A DNA stretch of 64,000 bases from Demequina rhizosphaerae (GTDB lineage: Bacteria; Actinomycetota; Actinomycetes; Actinomycetales; Demequinaceae): NCBI RefSeq assembly GCF_000971255.1, contig NZ_BBMC01000003.1, forward strand, positions 124,001 through 188,000, given 5' to 3'. The position numbers and the translations under genes are program-made. The notes below the pieces were generated by a model. The model ran no database searches, was not told where the DNA came from, and was given only the letters and a program-made list of their open reading frames with translations. Positions 28,501-37,276 of the stretch are shown here, piece by piece (positions within the stretch are counted from its first letter, which is position 1; each line of letters starts with the position of its first letter).

Positions 28501-30222
28501 TCACCGGAAGCGGGACATCAGGGCCTTCACGCTCGCCACGTAGCCGACCGTGTCCGAGTGGTAGCCGTGGTCGCGCACCGCGGCGGCGCCCTGGTAGTAC
28601 CCGGCGATCGCGTCGTCCACCTTGGAGAAGCTGCGCGTGAGGTAGCGGAGGATGAGGATGCCGGCGGTGACGTTGTCCTCGGGGTCGAGGAGGTCGAGCT
28701 TGCGCCCCGCCATGTCCGAGGCCCACTCGCCCGACGTGGGGATGACCTGCATGACGCCGACGGCGTTGGCGGGGGAGACCGCGCGCATGTCGAAGCCCGA
28801 CTCCTGGTACGAGATGGCCTGGGCGAGCGCCGGGTCGACGCCGTGCTTGCGGGCGGTGCGCACCACGAGCGCCTGCATCTGGTCGCGCGACGGCACCGAG
28901 CGCGACAGCAGGGTCGCCTTGTTGCGGTTCGCGGCGGCGACGATGCTGCTGGCGTACGTGCGGCCGGCGAACGTGTCGCCCACGAGGCCCGACGTCGTCT
29001 TCGTGGCGCCCGGGACGGTGAGGCGCTGCCCCACGAAGATCGTGGAGGCGTTCGCGAGGCTGTTGGTGCGGGCGAGAGCGGCGACGGTGGTGCCGTGGCG
29101 CTGTGCGATCGCGGACAGGGTGTCGCCGGACTTCACGGTGTAGACGCCGGACGAGGCCTTCTTGGTGGTCGTCGTCTTCTTCTTGGTGGTGGTCGTGGCG
29201 GTGCCGGGGATGGTGAGGCGCTGGCCGACGGTGATGAAGGCGGCGTTGGCGAGCTTGTTGGTGCGGGCGAGCGCGGCGACGGTGGTGCCGTGGCGCTGGG
29301 CGATCTCCGACAGCGTGTCCCCGGCCTTCACCGTGTAGCGGCCGCCGGTCGCCTTCGTCGTGGAGGTCTTCTTGGTGGTCGTGGTCTTCTTCGCCGTGGT
29401 GGTGGCGGTGCCGGGGATGGTGAGGCGCTGGCCGACGGTGATGAAGGCGGCGTTGGCGAGCTTGTTGGTGCGGGCGAGCGCGGCGACGGTGGTGCCGTGG
29501 CGGTGGGCGATCTCCGACAGCGTGTCGCCCGCCTTCACCGTGTAGGCGCTGCGCGTGGTGGACGTGCTGCGGGACGACGATGCCTTCTCCGTGGTGCCGG
29601 AACCGCCGATGGTGAGGCGCTGGCCCGGGTAGATGAGGGCAGCGTTGGCGAGCTTGTTGGTGCGGGCGAGCGCGGCGACGGTGGTGCCGTGGCGGTGGGC
29701 GATCTCCGACAGCGTGTCGCCCGCCTTCACCGTGTAGGCGCTGCGCGTGGTGGACGTGCTGCGGGACGACGATGCCTTCTCCGTGGTGCCGGAACCGCCG
29801 ATGGTGAGGCGCTGGCCCGGGTAGATGAGGGCAGCGTTGGCGAGCTTGTTGGTGCGGGCGAGCGCGGCGACGGTGGTGCCGTGGCGGTGGGCGATCTCCG
29901 ACAGCGTGTCGCCCGCCTTGACCGTGTACGTCGCCGAGAGCGTCGTGGTCGTGCGGGGCTTCGTGGACTTGCCGCCCTTGGTGGGGATCGTCACCGTGGT
30001 GCCGACGTAGATGGTCGCGCGCGCGTCGAGGTCGTTCGCGGCCACGATCGCGGGGATCGTGCTGCCGTACCGGTGCGCGAGGTCGGAGACCGTCTCGCCC
30101 TCGCGGACGCGGTGCTGCTCGTCCGCGGCGGCGGGTCCGGCGGTGGCCAGGCCGATCATCGTGACGAGGGCCGCCGTGGTGGCGGCCCGTCCGACGGGGA
30201 CGGGGGTCGTCGACGCTGCCAT
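28501..30222 (-). CDS. Secreted lytic transglycosylase with six LysM domains
   Basis: 573 residues. A signal peptide ends at about residue 33 (GPAAA-DE). Six LysM repeats follow: one divergent (HRVREGETVSDLAHRYG) and five nearly identical (YTVKAGDTLSEIAHRHG...TVGQRLTIPG or YPGQRLTI), joined by Thr/Ser/Lys-rich linkers. The C-terminal lysozyme-like SLT domain (about 450-573) has a catalytic Glu in SYQESGFD, then NAVGVMQVIP and IAGYYQGA. It would bind and cleave peptidoglycan. GGAGG precedes the ATG, and four GTCACA-like half-sites lie upstream. Two LysM units are a perfect 192-bp tandem duplication. Confidence 0.93.
   Translation of the reverse strand: MAASTTPVPVGRAATTAALVTMIGLATAGPAAADEQHRVREGETVSDLAHRYGSTIPAIVAANDLDARATIYVGTTVTIPTKGGKSTKPRTTTTLSATYTVKAGDTLSEIAHRHGTTVAALARTNKLANAALIYPGQRLTIGGSGTTEKASSSRSTSTTRSAYTVKAGDTLSEIAHRHGTTVAALARTNKLANAALIYPGQRLTIGGSGTTEKASSSRSTSTTRSAYTVKAGDTLSEIAHRHGTTVAALARTNKLANAAFITVGQRLTIPGTATTTAKKTTTTKKTSTTKATGGRYTVKAGDTLSEIAQRHGTTVAALARTNKLANAAFITVGQRLTIPGTATTTTKKKTTTTKKASSGVYTVKSGDTLSAIAQRHGTTVAALARTNSLANASTIFVGQRLTVPGATKTTSGLVGDTFAGRTYASSIVAAANRNKATLLSRSVPSRDQMQALVVRTARKHGVDPALAQAISYQESGFDMRAVSPANAVGVMQVIPTSGEWASDMAGRKLDLLDPEDNVTAGILILRYLTRSFSKVDDAIAGYYQGAAAVRDHGYHSDTVGYVASVKALMSRFR
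29521..29904 (-). repeat. Perfect 192-bp tandem duplication encoding LysM units
   Basis: 29521-29712 and 29713-29904 appear identical base for base and encode the same 64 residues. Neighbouring LysM units are similar but diverged, so this copy is recent or kept identical by recombination. Confidence 0.9.
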
Positions 30223-30252
30223 GCGAGCCTCCGGTGTGAGTGATGGGGGTGG

Positions 30253-30282
30253 TGTGACAGATGTGACAAATGTGACGGTAAC
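30253..30282 (-). promoter_or_regulatory. MtrA-box-like tandem half-sites
   Basis: On the minus strand GTTACC is followed by GTCACA three times, the GTCACA copies repeating every nine bases. This resembles direct-repeat binding sites described for the actinobacterial response regulator MtrA, which controls cell-wall hydrolases. The sites lie about 30-60 bases upstream of the transglycosylase start. Confidence 0.6.
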
Positions 30283-30323
30283 CCGGGGGGCCGCGCGGTC
30301 GCAAGGGGGCGGCGTCGCATCAG

Positions 30324-30329
30324 TACCCT
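30324..30329 (+). promoter_or_regulatory. -10-like element (TACCCT) of a leaderless mRNA
   Basis: TACCCT stands six bases before the ATG at 30336 and fits TANNNT. Confidence 0.45.
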
Positions 30330-30335
30330 GGAGCC

Positions 30336-30683
30336 ATGACCGACGCCGCCTGGCTCACCGTGCCCGACTTCGCCGACCGCCTGGGGATCACCGCCAGCGC
30401 GGTCCGGGAGATGCTCCGCGAGGGGCACCTCTTCGCCGTCCGCCGCGGCGAGCGCCAGACCCTGCAGATCCCCGAGGACGTCATCGTCGACGGCGAGGAC
30501 GGGCCCGAGGTGATCGCGACGCTCCGCGGCACGCTCACGCTGCTGCGCGACGCCGGCATGGACGACGCGGAGTGCGCGGACTGGCTGATGGCCGACGAGC
30601 CCGAGCTCGGCATGACGCCGCTCGCGGCGCTGCGCGAGGGGCGCCGCGCCCACGTGCGCCGCGTCGCGCAGGCCCTGCTCTAG
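30336..30683 (+). CDS. Rv2175c-like winged-helix DNA-binding protein
   Basis: 115 residues, the size of Rv2175c. An N-terminal MerR/excisionase-like winged helix (WLTVPDFADRLGITASAVREML, core DFADRLGITASAVRE) is followed by an acidic middle and a helical C-terminal domain (DEPELGMTPLAALREGR). In mycobacteria the homologue is a DNA-binding substrate of kinase PknL. Here the PASTA kinase gene lies two genes away, so the same relation is likely. The mRNA appears leaderless. Confidence 0.88.
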   Translation: MTDAAWLTVPDFADRLGITASAVREMLREGHLFAVRRGERQTLQIPEDVIVDGEDGPEVIATLRGTLTLLRDAGMDDAECADWLMADEPELGMTPLAALREGRRAHVRRVAQALL

Positions 30684-30704
30684 CGAGCCGCCCGCCCGGG
30701 CGCC

Positions 30705-31757
30705 TCAGGCGCTGCGGTCGACCGCGGCGTCGACGAGCCCCAGCACGGGCGCCGGGTCGGGGAGGGCGGCGCTCACCGCCGCGCGCGCCTCGGCGGCGTG
30801 CCGGCCGATCTGCTCCTCGACCGCGTCGATCGCGCCCGCCTCGCGGATCGCGTCGATCGCGCGCCGGATCTCCTCGTCGCCCGCGTCCGCGCGGCCGAGC
30901 ACCGCGAGCACCGCGGCCCGCTGCGCGTCGTCGCCGTGCGTGACGGCGTGCCACACGAGCAGCGTGCGCTTGCCCTCGCGCAGGTCGTCTCCCACGGGCT
31001 TGCCCGTGCGCTCCGGCGCGCCCGTGAGCCCGAGCACGTCGTCGCGGAGCTGGAAGGCGGCGCCGAGCGGAAGGCCGGCGTCGCGCAGCGCAGCGACGGT
31101 CGTGGCGGACGCCCCCGCCGCGGCGGCGCCGAGCGCGAGCGGGAACTCGGCCGTGTACGAGGCGGTCTTGGCGCGCATGATCGTGCGGATGTCGTCGTCG
31201 AGGCCGGCGAGCGCGTCGACGGGCGAGACCGCCACGCGCATGTCGAGGTGCTGCCCCGCGGTCACGAGCGCCGCCATCTCGTCGAAGAGGTCCGCGACCC
31301 GGTCGCCCACCCGGCGCGCGGCGACCGAGGCGCCGCGCTGGGCGGCCACGAGGGCGACGTCGCCGGCGAGGATCGCGCCGGAGCGCCCGTACGCCGCCGG
31401 GTCGCCGTGCCAGCCCGCCTCGCGGTGCTGCGCCTCGAAGACCTTGTGCGCCGCGGGCCGGCCGCGGCGCGTGTCCGAGCCGTCCAGGACGTCGTCGTGG
31501 AGCAGCGCGGCGGTCTGGAAGAGCTCGAGCGCGGCGGCGAGCCCCAGCGCGGCCTCGCGGTCGCTGCCCGAGCAGCCGTCGAAGGCCGCGAGCAGGAGAC
31601 GGCCGCGGAAGGCCTTGCCGCCCTCGGACGATGCGGCGAGCCGGGCGGCGATGTCGTCCGCCGCCACCCCGGCCGGCGCCATCGCCGCGGCGGCCCACGC
31701 GAGCAGGCGGGCGGTGCGGTCGGCGATCTCGGGGCGGGGGTCCTCGGCGGTGCGCAT
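30705..31757 (-). CDS. Polyprenyl (geranylgeranyl-type) diphosphate synthase
   Basis: 350 residues. The first Asp-rich motif is DDVLDGSDTRRG; the second is LRDDVLGLTG, the DDxxG form common in actinobacterial IdsA/GrcC proteins. PVGDDLREGKRT follows. Small residues (Ala) four and five positions before the first motif favour products of C20 or longer. The product probably feeds menaquinone or isoprenoid lipid synthesis. It overlaps nothing and is convergent with the Rv2175c-like gene. The ATG at 31757 stands six bases after TACGCT. Confidence 0.92.
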   Translation of the reverse strand: MRTAEDPRPEIADRTARLLAWAAAAMAPAGVAADDIAARLAASSEGGKAFRGRLLLAAFDGCSGSDREAALGLAAALELFQTAALLHDDVLDGSDTRRGRPAAHKVFEAQHREAGWHGDPAAYGRSGAILAGDVALVAAQRGASVAARRVGDRVADLFDEMAALVTAGQHLDMRVAVSPVDALAGLDDDIRTIMRAKTASYTAEFPLALGAAAAGASATTVAALRDAGLPLGAAFQLRDDVLGLTGAPERTGKPVGDDLREGKRTLLVWHAVTHGDDAQRAAVLAVLGRADAGDEEIRRAIDAIREAGAIDAVEEQIGRHAAEARAAVSAALPDPAPVLGLVDAAVDRSA

Positions 31758-31763
31758 GCGACC

Positions 31764-31769
31764 AGCGTA
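31764..31769 (-). promoter_or_regulatory. -10 element (TACGCT) of the leaderless prenyl synthase mRNA
   Basis: TACGCT on the minus strand, six bases before the ATG at 31757. Confidence 0.5.
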
Positions 31770-31875
31770 GGGGCGGGGGAGCGGCCGATGTCCCCGCCCC
31801 CGGCCCGCCGCCGCACCGTCCACCGATGCGCACGTTCCGGTGCGACGGGCGGGGCGGCGCGCCGAGCCTGGGCGC

Positions 31876-32865
31876 ATGACGACGATCACCGGACCCGGCG
31901 AGCTGGTCTCGCTCCTGCCCTCCCTGCTCGGCTTCGAGCCGCGCGAGAGCGTCGTGGCGGTGCTGCTGCGCGAGCGTGGCGCCCTCGGAGCGATCCTGCG
32001 GCTCGACGTGTGGGACCTGGTCAACGACGCGGCGTCCGAGGCCGCGCGCGACCTCGCGCGGATCGCGATGCAGGAGGGTGCGCGCCGGGCCGTGGTGGTG
32101 GGCTACGCGGACGACGAGGACGACGGCTGTCTCGCGGTCGCCACCGCCGCGGTCGCGCTCGAGGAGACGGTCGCCGCGGTCGAGACCTGGATGGTGGCCG
32201 GCAGCCGCTACTACTGCCCGTCGTGCGAGGACCCGCGCTGCTGCCCGCCGGGCGGGCGCACGGTGCCCGCAGCGCGACCCGGAGGGACGTCCGCGTGGTC
32301 CGTAGCGGCGGATCCGGGCGCGTCGCGCGCCCCCGCGCGCGAGCGGCGTCTCGCCTCGCGCGCGGCCGGACGCTGGGAGGACCGCGCGGCGAAGGACCTG
32401 GAGGCCTGGCGCGAGGCGTCGGCGCGTTGCTGGCGGGTCGCGCTCGAGGAGGGGGCGGACGGCCCGGCGCCGCTCGGCCGCCTGGCCGCGGCGCTCGGCG
32501 ACGTGCGGGTGCGGGACGCGCTGCTGCTCATGCTCGTGCCCGGCGCGAGCCGCGCGGTCCGCGACGCGCTCGCGGGGCGCGACTCCGCCGCGATCTCGAA
32601 GGCGCTCGGCGTGGGGATGCGCCCGACGCGGCCGCCGGATGCGGGCCGGGTCGCGCTCGTCACGGACCTGCTCGTCGCCGTGCTCGAGCACGCGCCGCAG
32701 CGGTTGTGCGCGCCCGCGGCGGCGACGCTCGGCGTGATCGCGTGGTGGGAGGATGATCCCGACGTCGCCCGCGCGTGGTGCGCGATCGCGCTCGACCACG
32801 ATCCGGGGTATCGTCTCGCGCTGCTCACGCTCGCCCTCATCGATGCGGTCGGGTCTCCGCCGTGA
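31876..32865 (+). CDS. DUF4192 family protein
   Basis: 329 residues that begin with the DUF4192 hallmark TGPGELVSLLPSLLGFEPRESVV. A central cysteine cluster, YYCPSCEDPRCCPPGG, could bind a metal. The function is unknown; the family is confined to actinobacteria. The ATG at 31876 was chosen because family homology starts there. It is divergent from the prenyl synthase and upstream of the principal sigma factor. Confidence 0.88.
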   Translation: MTTITGPGELVSLLPSLLGFEPRESVVAVLLRERGALGAILRLDVWDLVNDAASEAARDLARIAMQEGARRAVVVGYADDEDDGCLAVATAAVALEETVAAVETWMVAGSRYYCPSCEDPRCCPPGGRTVPAARPGGTSAWSVAADPGASRAPARERRLASRAAGRWEDRAAKDLEAWREASARCWRVALEEGADGPAPLGRLAAALGDVRVRDALLLMLVPGASRAVRDALAGRDSAAISKALGVGMRPTRPPDAGRVALVTDLLVAVLEHAPQRLCAPAAATLGVIAWWEDDPDVARAWCAIALDHDPGYRLALLTLALIDAVGSPP

Positions 32866-33008
32866 CCCTCGCGGGTTCCCGGGATCCGGAGATCCTCGGC
32901 CGTGTCGCGGAACGATCTCGTTGACATGGGCGTTACAATCTAATGGATTTGCGCGAGGCGATCAGCGGGGCCTCACCATCCACTCCGTGACAGGTCGAGA
33001 GGGTAGCC

Positions 33009-34445
<1,437 letters not shown>

Positions 34446-34469
34446 TCACCGCTCCGAGAGCGACAGCAG

Positions 34470-34502
34470 AGGCGCCCTTCCCCGCATCGGGGGAGGGCGC
34501 CT
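34470..34502 (+). terminator. Terminator after sigA
   Basis: A 14-bp stem with one G-T pair (34470-34483 with 34489-34502) and a five-base loop, beginning 24 bases after the stop. Confidence 0.85.
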
Positions 34503-34604
34503 TCGCGTTGCGGGGTCCATGGCGGGCGGGCGGCGGGCGGCGACACCGACGCGCGCTTCCGCACGGTGTGCGGGGCCCCGCGCTGCCGTCGGCGCCCCGC
34601 CGGC

Positions 34605-35057
34605 TCAGCCCGCCGGGCGGAGCGTCACCTTGGCCGCCTCGATCCATTCGATCGCGTGGTCCTCGCGCAGGCACAGGTACTCCGGCGGCTCGGTGCTGCA
34701 CGCGGCGAGGACGGTGAGGTGGGCGGTGGCGTCGCCGCGCAGCACGGCCCTGATCGGCGTGTCGAACCGCACCCAGCTGTCCCTGCCGGTCGCGGTCTGC
34801 GCCGCCGCCGTGGCGATGCCGCGCGCGATGACGTCGGCGGCCACGATGATCGCCAGGAAGAGGAAGAACCCGCCGACGAGGGCGACGATCTGCCACTCGT
34901 CGAAGCTGAGGTTCTCGACGTTGGCGACGATGAGCGACGCGATCGCCGCCACGACCGGCGCTCCCAGCCCCGTGATCTTCGTGATGCTGAACGCGGGTGC
35001 CTTCACCACCGTCGCGCTCTCGCTGCCCTCGTTGGTCAGCCAGTTCATCTTCGCCAT
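34605..35057 (-). CDS. Two-helix membrane protein, function unknown
   Basis: 150 residues, not recognised. Two membrane helices (about 28-46 and 58-80) are followed by a soluble C-terminal half with two cysteines (about 119 and 128). A G-rich ribosome site precedes the ATG at 35057. It is a single gene that converges on sigA. Confidence 0.7.
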   Translation of the reverse strand: MAKMNWLTNEGSESATVVKAPAFSITKITGLGAPVVAAIASLIVANVENLSFDEWQIVALVGGFFLFLAIIVAADVIARGIATAAAQTATGRDSWVRFDTPIRAVLRGDATAHLTVLAACSTEPPEYLCLREDHAIEWIEAAKVTLRPAG

Positions 35058-35242
35058 GATCGCCCCCCGGAGCGTCGGCGGGCGTGAGCAGCCCGTACCT
35101 CCATCCTCCCTGTTCGCGAGGCGGGGTGCGACTCGTCGCGTGCCGGGCGCCGGGGGCGCGCGAGCGCTGCGAGCGCTGCGAGCGCGACCCGGCCGGACCC
35201 GTTCCGCGAGCCACGAATCCTGGCTCCGCGCGCGACGCCGGA

Positions 35243-35274
35243 GGCGCCCTTCCTCCCCCTCGAGGAAGGGCGCC
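35243..35274. terminator. Bidirectional terminator-like hairpin
   Basis: A perfect 13-bp stem, GGCGCCCTTCCTC/GAGGAAGGGCGCC, with loop CCCCTC. Its A/T-containing steps are unusual for this genome. Confidence 0.65.
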
Positions 35275-35298
35275 CGTCGCCGAGCTTCCCGCAGGAGC

Positions 35299-35354
35299 CG
35301 CGATCCGCCGGAACCGTCGACAGGCTCGCCGTAGCGGCGGGCCGGCGGATCGCG
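35299..35354. repeat. REP-like palindromic element
   Basis: A perfect 13-bp stem, CGCGATCCGCCGG/CCGGCGGATCGCG, around a 30-base loop with GTCGACAGGCTCGCCG. The loop resembles the GACAGGCTC core of dispersed repeats I recall from other actinobacterial genomes. Only one copy is present in this window. Confidence 0.45.
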
Positions 35355-35417
35355 GTGCGTGGTGCGACCGGGCGGCCGGGTGGCCGGGATGCGGCCGGGG
35401 TCGGGACGCTGCGGCCG

Positions 35418-35618
35418 TCAGGCGTACGCGCGGCGGATCGCCACGCTGCGTCGCACCGCCCGCAGCGGGTGCGTGACCCACGCGCGCCAGGTGGCGCGGC
35501 GGTCCGTGGGCCGGGCCGCGCGGAGCGCCTCGAGGCGCTCGCGGCGCTGCTCGGCGAGGCGGTCGAGGTCGGCCGCGCGGGTCTCGAGATACAGGGCGTT
35601 CATTCCGAGGTCGTTCAT
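35418..35618 (-). CDS. Small basic protein, function unknown
   Basis: 66 residues, not recognised. An N-terminal amphipathic helix (LETRAADLDRLAEQRRERLEAL, core RAADLDRLAEQRRERL) precedes a very basic tail (RAVRRSVAIRRAYA). GGGGGAG stands six bases before the ATG at 35618. It lies 121 bases downstream of the symporter and may share its transcript. Confidence 0.6.
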   Translation of the reverse strand: MNDLGMNALYLETRAADLDRLAEQRRERLEALRAARPTDRRATWRAWVTHPLRAVRRSVAIRRAYA

Positions 35619-35739
35619 GATGCTCCCCCTGCCGGCGCCGGCCGTTCCGGCGTCCCGACACCACCGAGACTGCGCTCTGAGGCGCCCCTCGGGCATCGGG
35701 CAGGTGCCCTATCTTTCGTGCCGCGCGCCGCCTGGGTGG

Positions 35740-37206
35740 TCAGGTCCGGGTGGCCTCGTCCTGGGGCGGAAGGCCGGTCACGGAACGCTCGTCCTCCCAG
35801 ACCTCGACCCCCGGGATGCCGGGCACGCGGTCGCGCGTGTAGACCGGGTCGCGGCCCGCGCGCTCCTGCGCCGTGAAGTCCCTGAGCAGGGCGAAGACGT
35901 GACGGGAGAGCGGCGCGAGCGCGATGAGGTTGAGCAGCGCCAGCACGCCGAGCAGCAGATCCGCGAGGGACCACACCAGCGACGCCGACACGAGCCCGCC
36001 GATCGCCACGAGCGCGATGACCGCGATGCGGTAGCCCGCCAAGGCCGCGGGGCGGCCGGTGATGTACTCGATGTTCGACTCGCCGTAGAAGTACAGGCCC
36101 AGGATCGTGCTGAAGGCGAGCAGGAACACGATCACCGACAGCAGCGCCCCCGCCCAGCTGCCCAGCGAGCCCACCACCGCATCGTGCGTGAGGGCGATGC
36201 CCGGCTCGGCCGTCTCGAGGTCGGGACGCGTGACGAGGATGATGAAGGCGGTGATCGAGCACACGAGGAACGTGTCGAAGTAGACGCCGAGCGACTGCAC
36301 CAGCCCCTGCTTGACCGGGTGGGTGGTCGCGGCGCTCGCGGCCGCGTTCGGGGCGGTGCCGAAGCCGGCCTCGTTCGAGAACATCCCGCGCTGGACGCCC
36401 GTGAGGATGACGGTGCCGAGCGCGCCGCCCGCGACCGCCTCGCCGGACACCGCGTCCTCGAAGATCGCCGACAGCATGGGACCGATCGCGTCCACGTGCA
36501 GGACGACGATCACCAGCCCCAGGCCGAGGTACAGCAGCGCCATGAGCGGCACGAGCGTCTCCGTCACCAGCGCGATGCGGTGCGCGCCGCCGAAGATCAC
36601 CCCGGCGGTGAGGGCCGCGACCGTGAGGGCCACCGCGGGAGCCACCCAGCCGGGCGCGCCGCCCGTGAAGCTGCCGGTGACGGCCTCCGCGATCGTGAAG
36701 GACTGGAGCATCGTGACCGCGAACGGTGCCGCGGCGATGAGCACCACCGCCAGGACGATGCCGAGCCAGCGGGCGCGCAGGCCGCGCTCGACGTAGTACG
36801 CGGGACCGCCGCGGAAGCCGGAGGGGTCGCGGTGCTTGTACAGCTGCGCGAGCGTCGCCTCGATGAAGCTCGTCGCCGCGCCCACGAGCGCCATGAGCCA
36901 CATCCACGCGATCGCGCCGGGCCCGCCGACCGCGATCGCGGTGCCGACCCCGGCGATGTTGCCGATGCCGACGCGCGACGCCGCCGACACCGTGAAGGCC
37001 TGGAACGCCGACAGCGACTGGGGGCGGCCCGCGGCGTCCGTGGGGGTGCGGTCCGTGAGCCCCTTCACCATGCGCGGGAAGAGCCGCACCTGGACGACGC
37101 CGGAGCGGAACGTGAAGTACAGCCCGAGCACCGCGACGACCGGCAGCACCGCCCACGTCCAGAGGGTGTCGGTGGCCTCCGCGATCAGGCTCTCGAGCGC
37201 GTCCAT
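35740..37206 (-). CDS. Sodium:alanine symporter (AGCS family)
   Basis: 488 residues with about ten or eleven membrane helices. Family motifs are RVGIGNIAGVGTAI, RGGPAYYVERGL, and GVQRGMFSNEAGFGTAPNAAA (core SNEAGFGTAP). It would import alanine or glycine with Na+. The cytoplasmic C-terminal tail is hydrophilic. A strong ribosome site (AGGAGGA) precedes the ATG. It lies downstream of the LuxR-type regulator on the same strand. Confidence 0.93.
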   Translation of the reverse strand: MDALESLIAEATDTLWTWAVLPVVAVLGLYFTFRSGVVQVRLFPRMVKGLTDRTPTDAAGRPQSLSAFQAFTVSAASRVGIGNIAGVGTAIAVGGPGAIAWMWLMALVGAATSFIEATLAQLYKHRDPSGFRGGPAYYVERGLRARWLGIVLAVVLIAAAPFAVTMLQSFTIAEAVTGSFTGGAPGWVAPAVALTVAALTAGVIFGGAHRIALVTETLVPLMALLYLGLGLVIVVLHVDAIGPMLSAIFEDAVSGEAVAGGALGTVILTGVQRGMFSNEAGFGTAPNAAASAATTHPVKQGLVQSLGVYFDTFLVCSITAFIILVTRPDLETAEPGIALTHDAVVGSLGSWAGALLSVIVFLLAFSTILGLYFYGESNIEYITGRPAALAGYRIAVIALVAIGGLVSASLVWSLADLLLGVLALLNLIALAPLSRHVFALLRDFTAQERAGRDPVYTRDRVPGIPGVEVWEDERSVTGLPPQDEATRT

Positions 37207-37276
37207 GGTCCTCCTACGCTAGGCGCTGCGGGGACGATGCGCCTGGTCGGGGGCAGGTCCCGACGGCGGAGACGGG

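Larger units (their letters stand above)
35058..35417. other. Gene-free stretch with tandem repeats and two long hairpins
   Basis: No gene is supported. From 35162 the 9-mer GAGCGCTGC occurs twice and then as GAGCGCGAC. A 13-bp perfect stem (35243-35255 with 35262-35274) could terminate transcription from either side. A second 13-bp stem (35299-35311 with 35342-35354) encloses CCGTCGACAGGCTCGCCG and looks like a REP-type element. Confidence 0.65.

Noticed and set aside
29040-29930. Regular repeats that could suggest a CRISPR or satellite array
   Set aside because: The 192-base period is a multiple of three and encodes LysM domains in frame; there are no short repeats with variable spacers.
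32921-32946. TTGACA and TACAAT as a classical promoter of sigA
   Set aside because: The two are only about seven bases apart, so they cannot be one -35/-10 pair; either may work with other partners.
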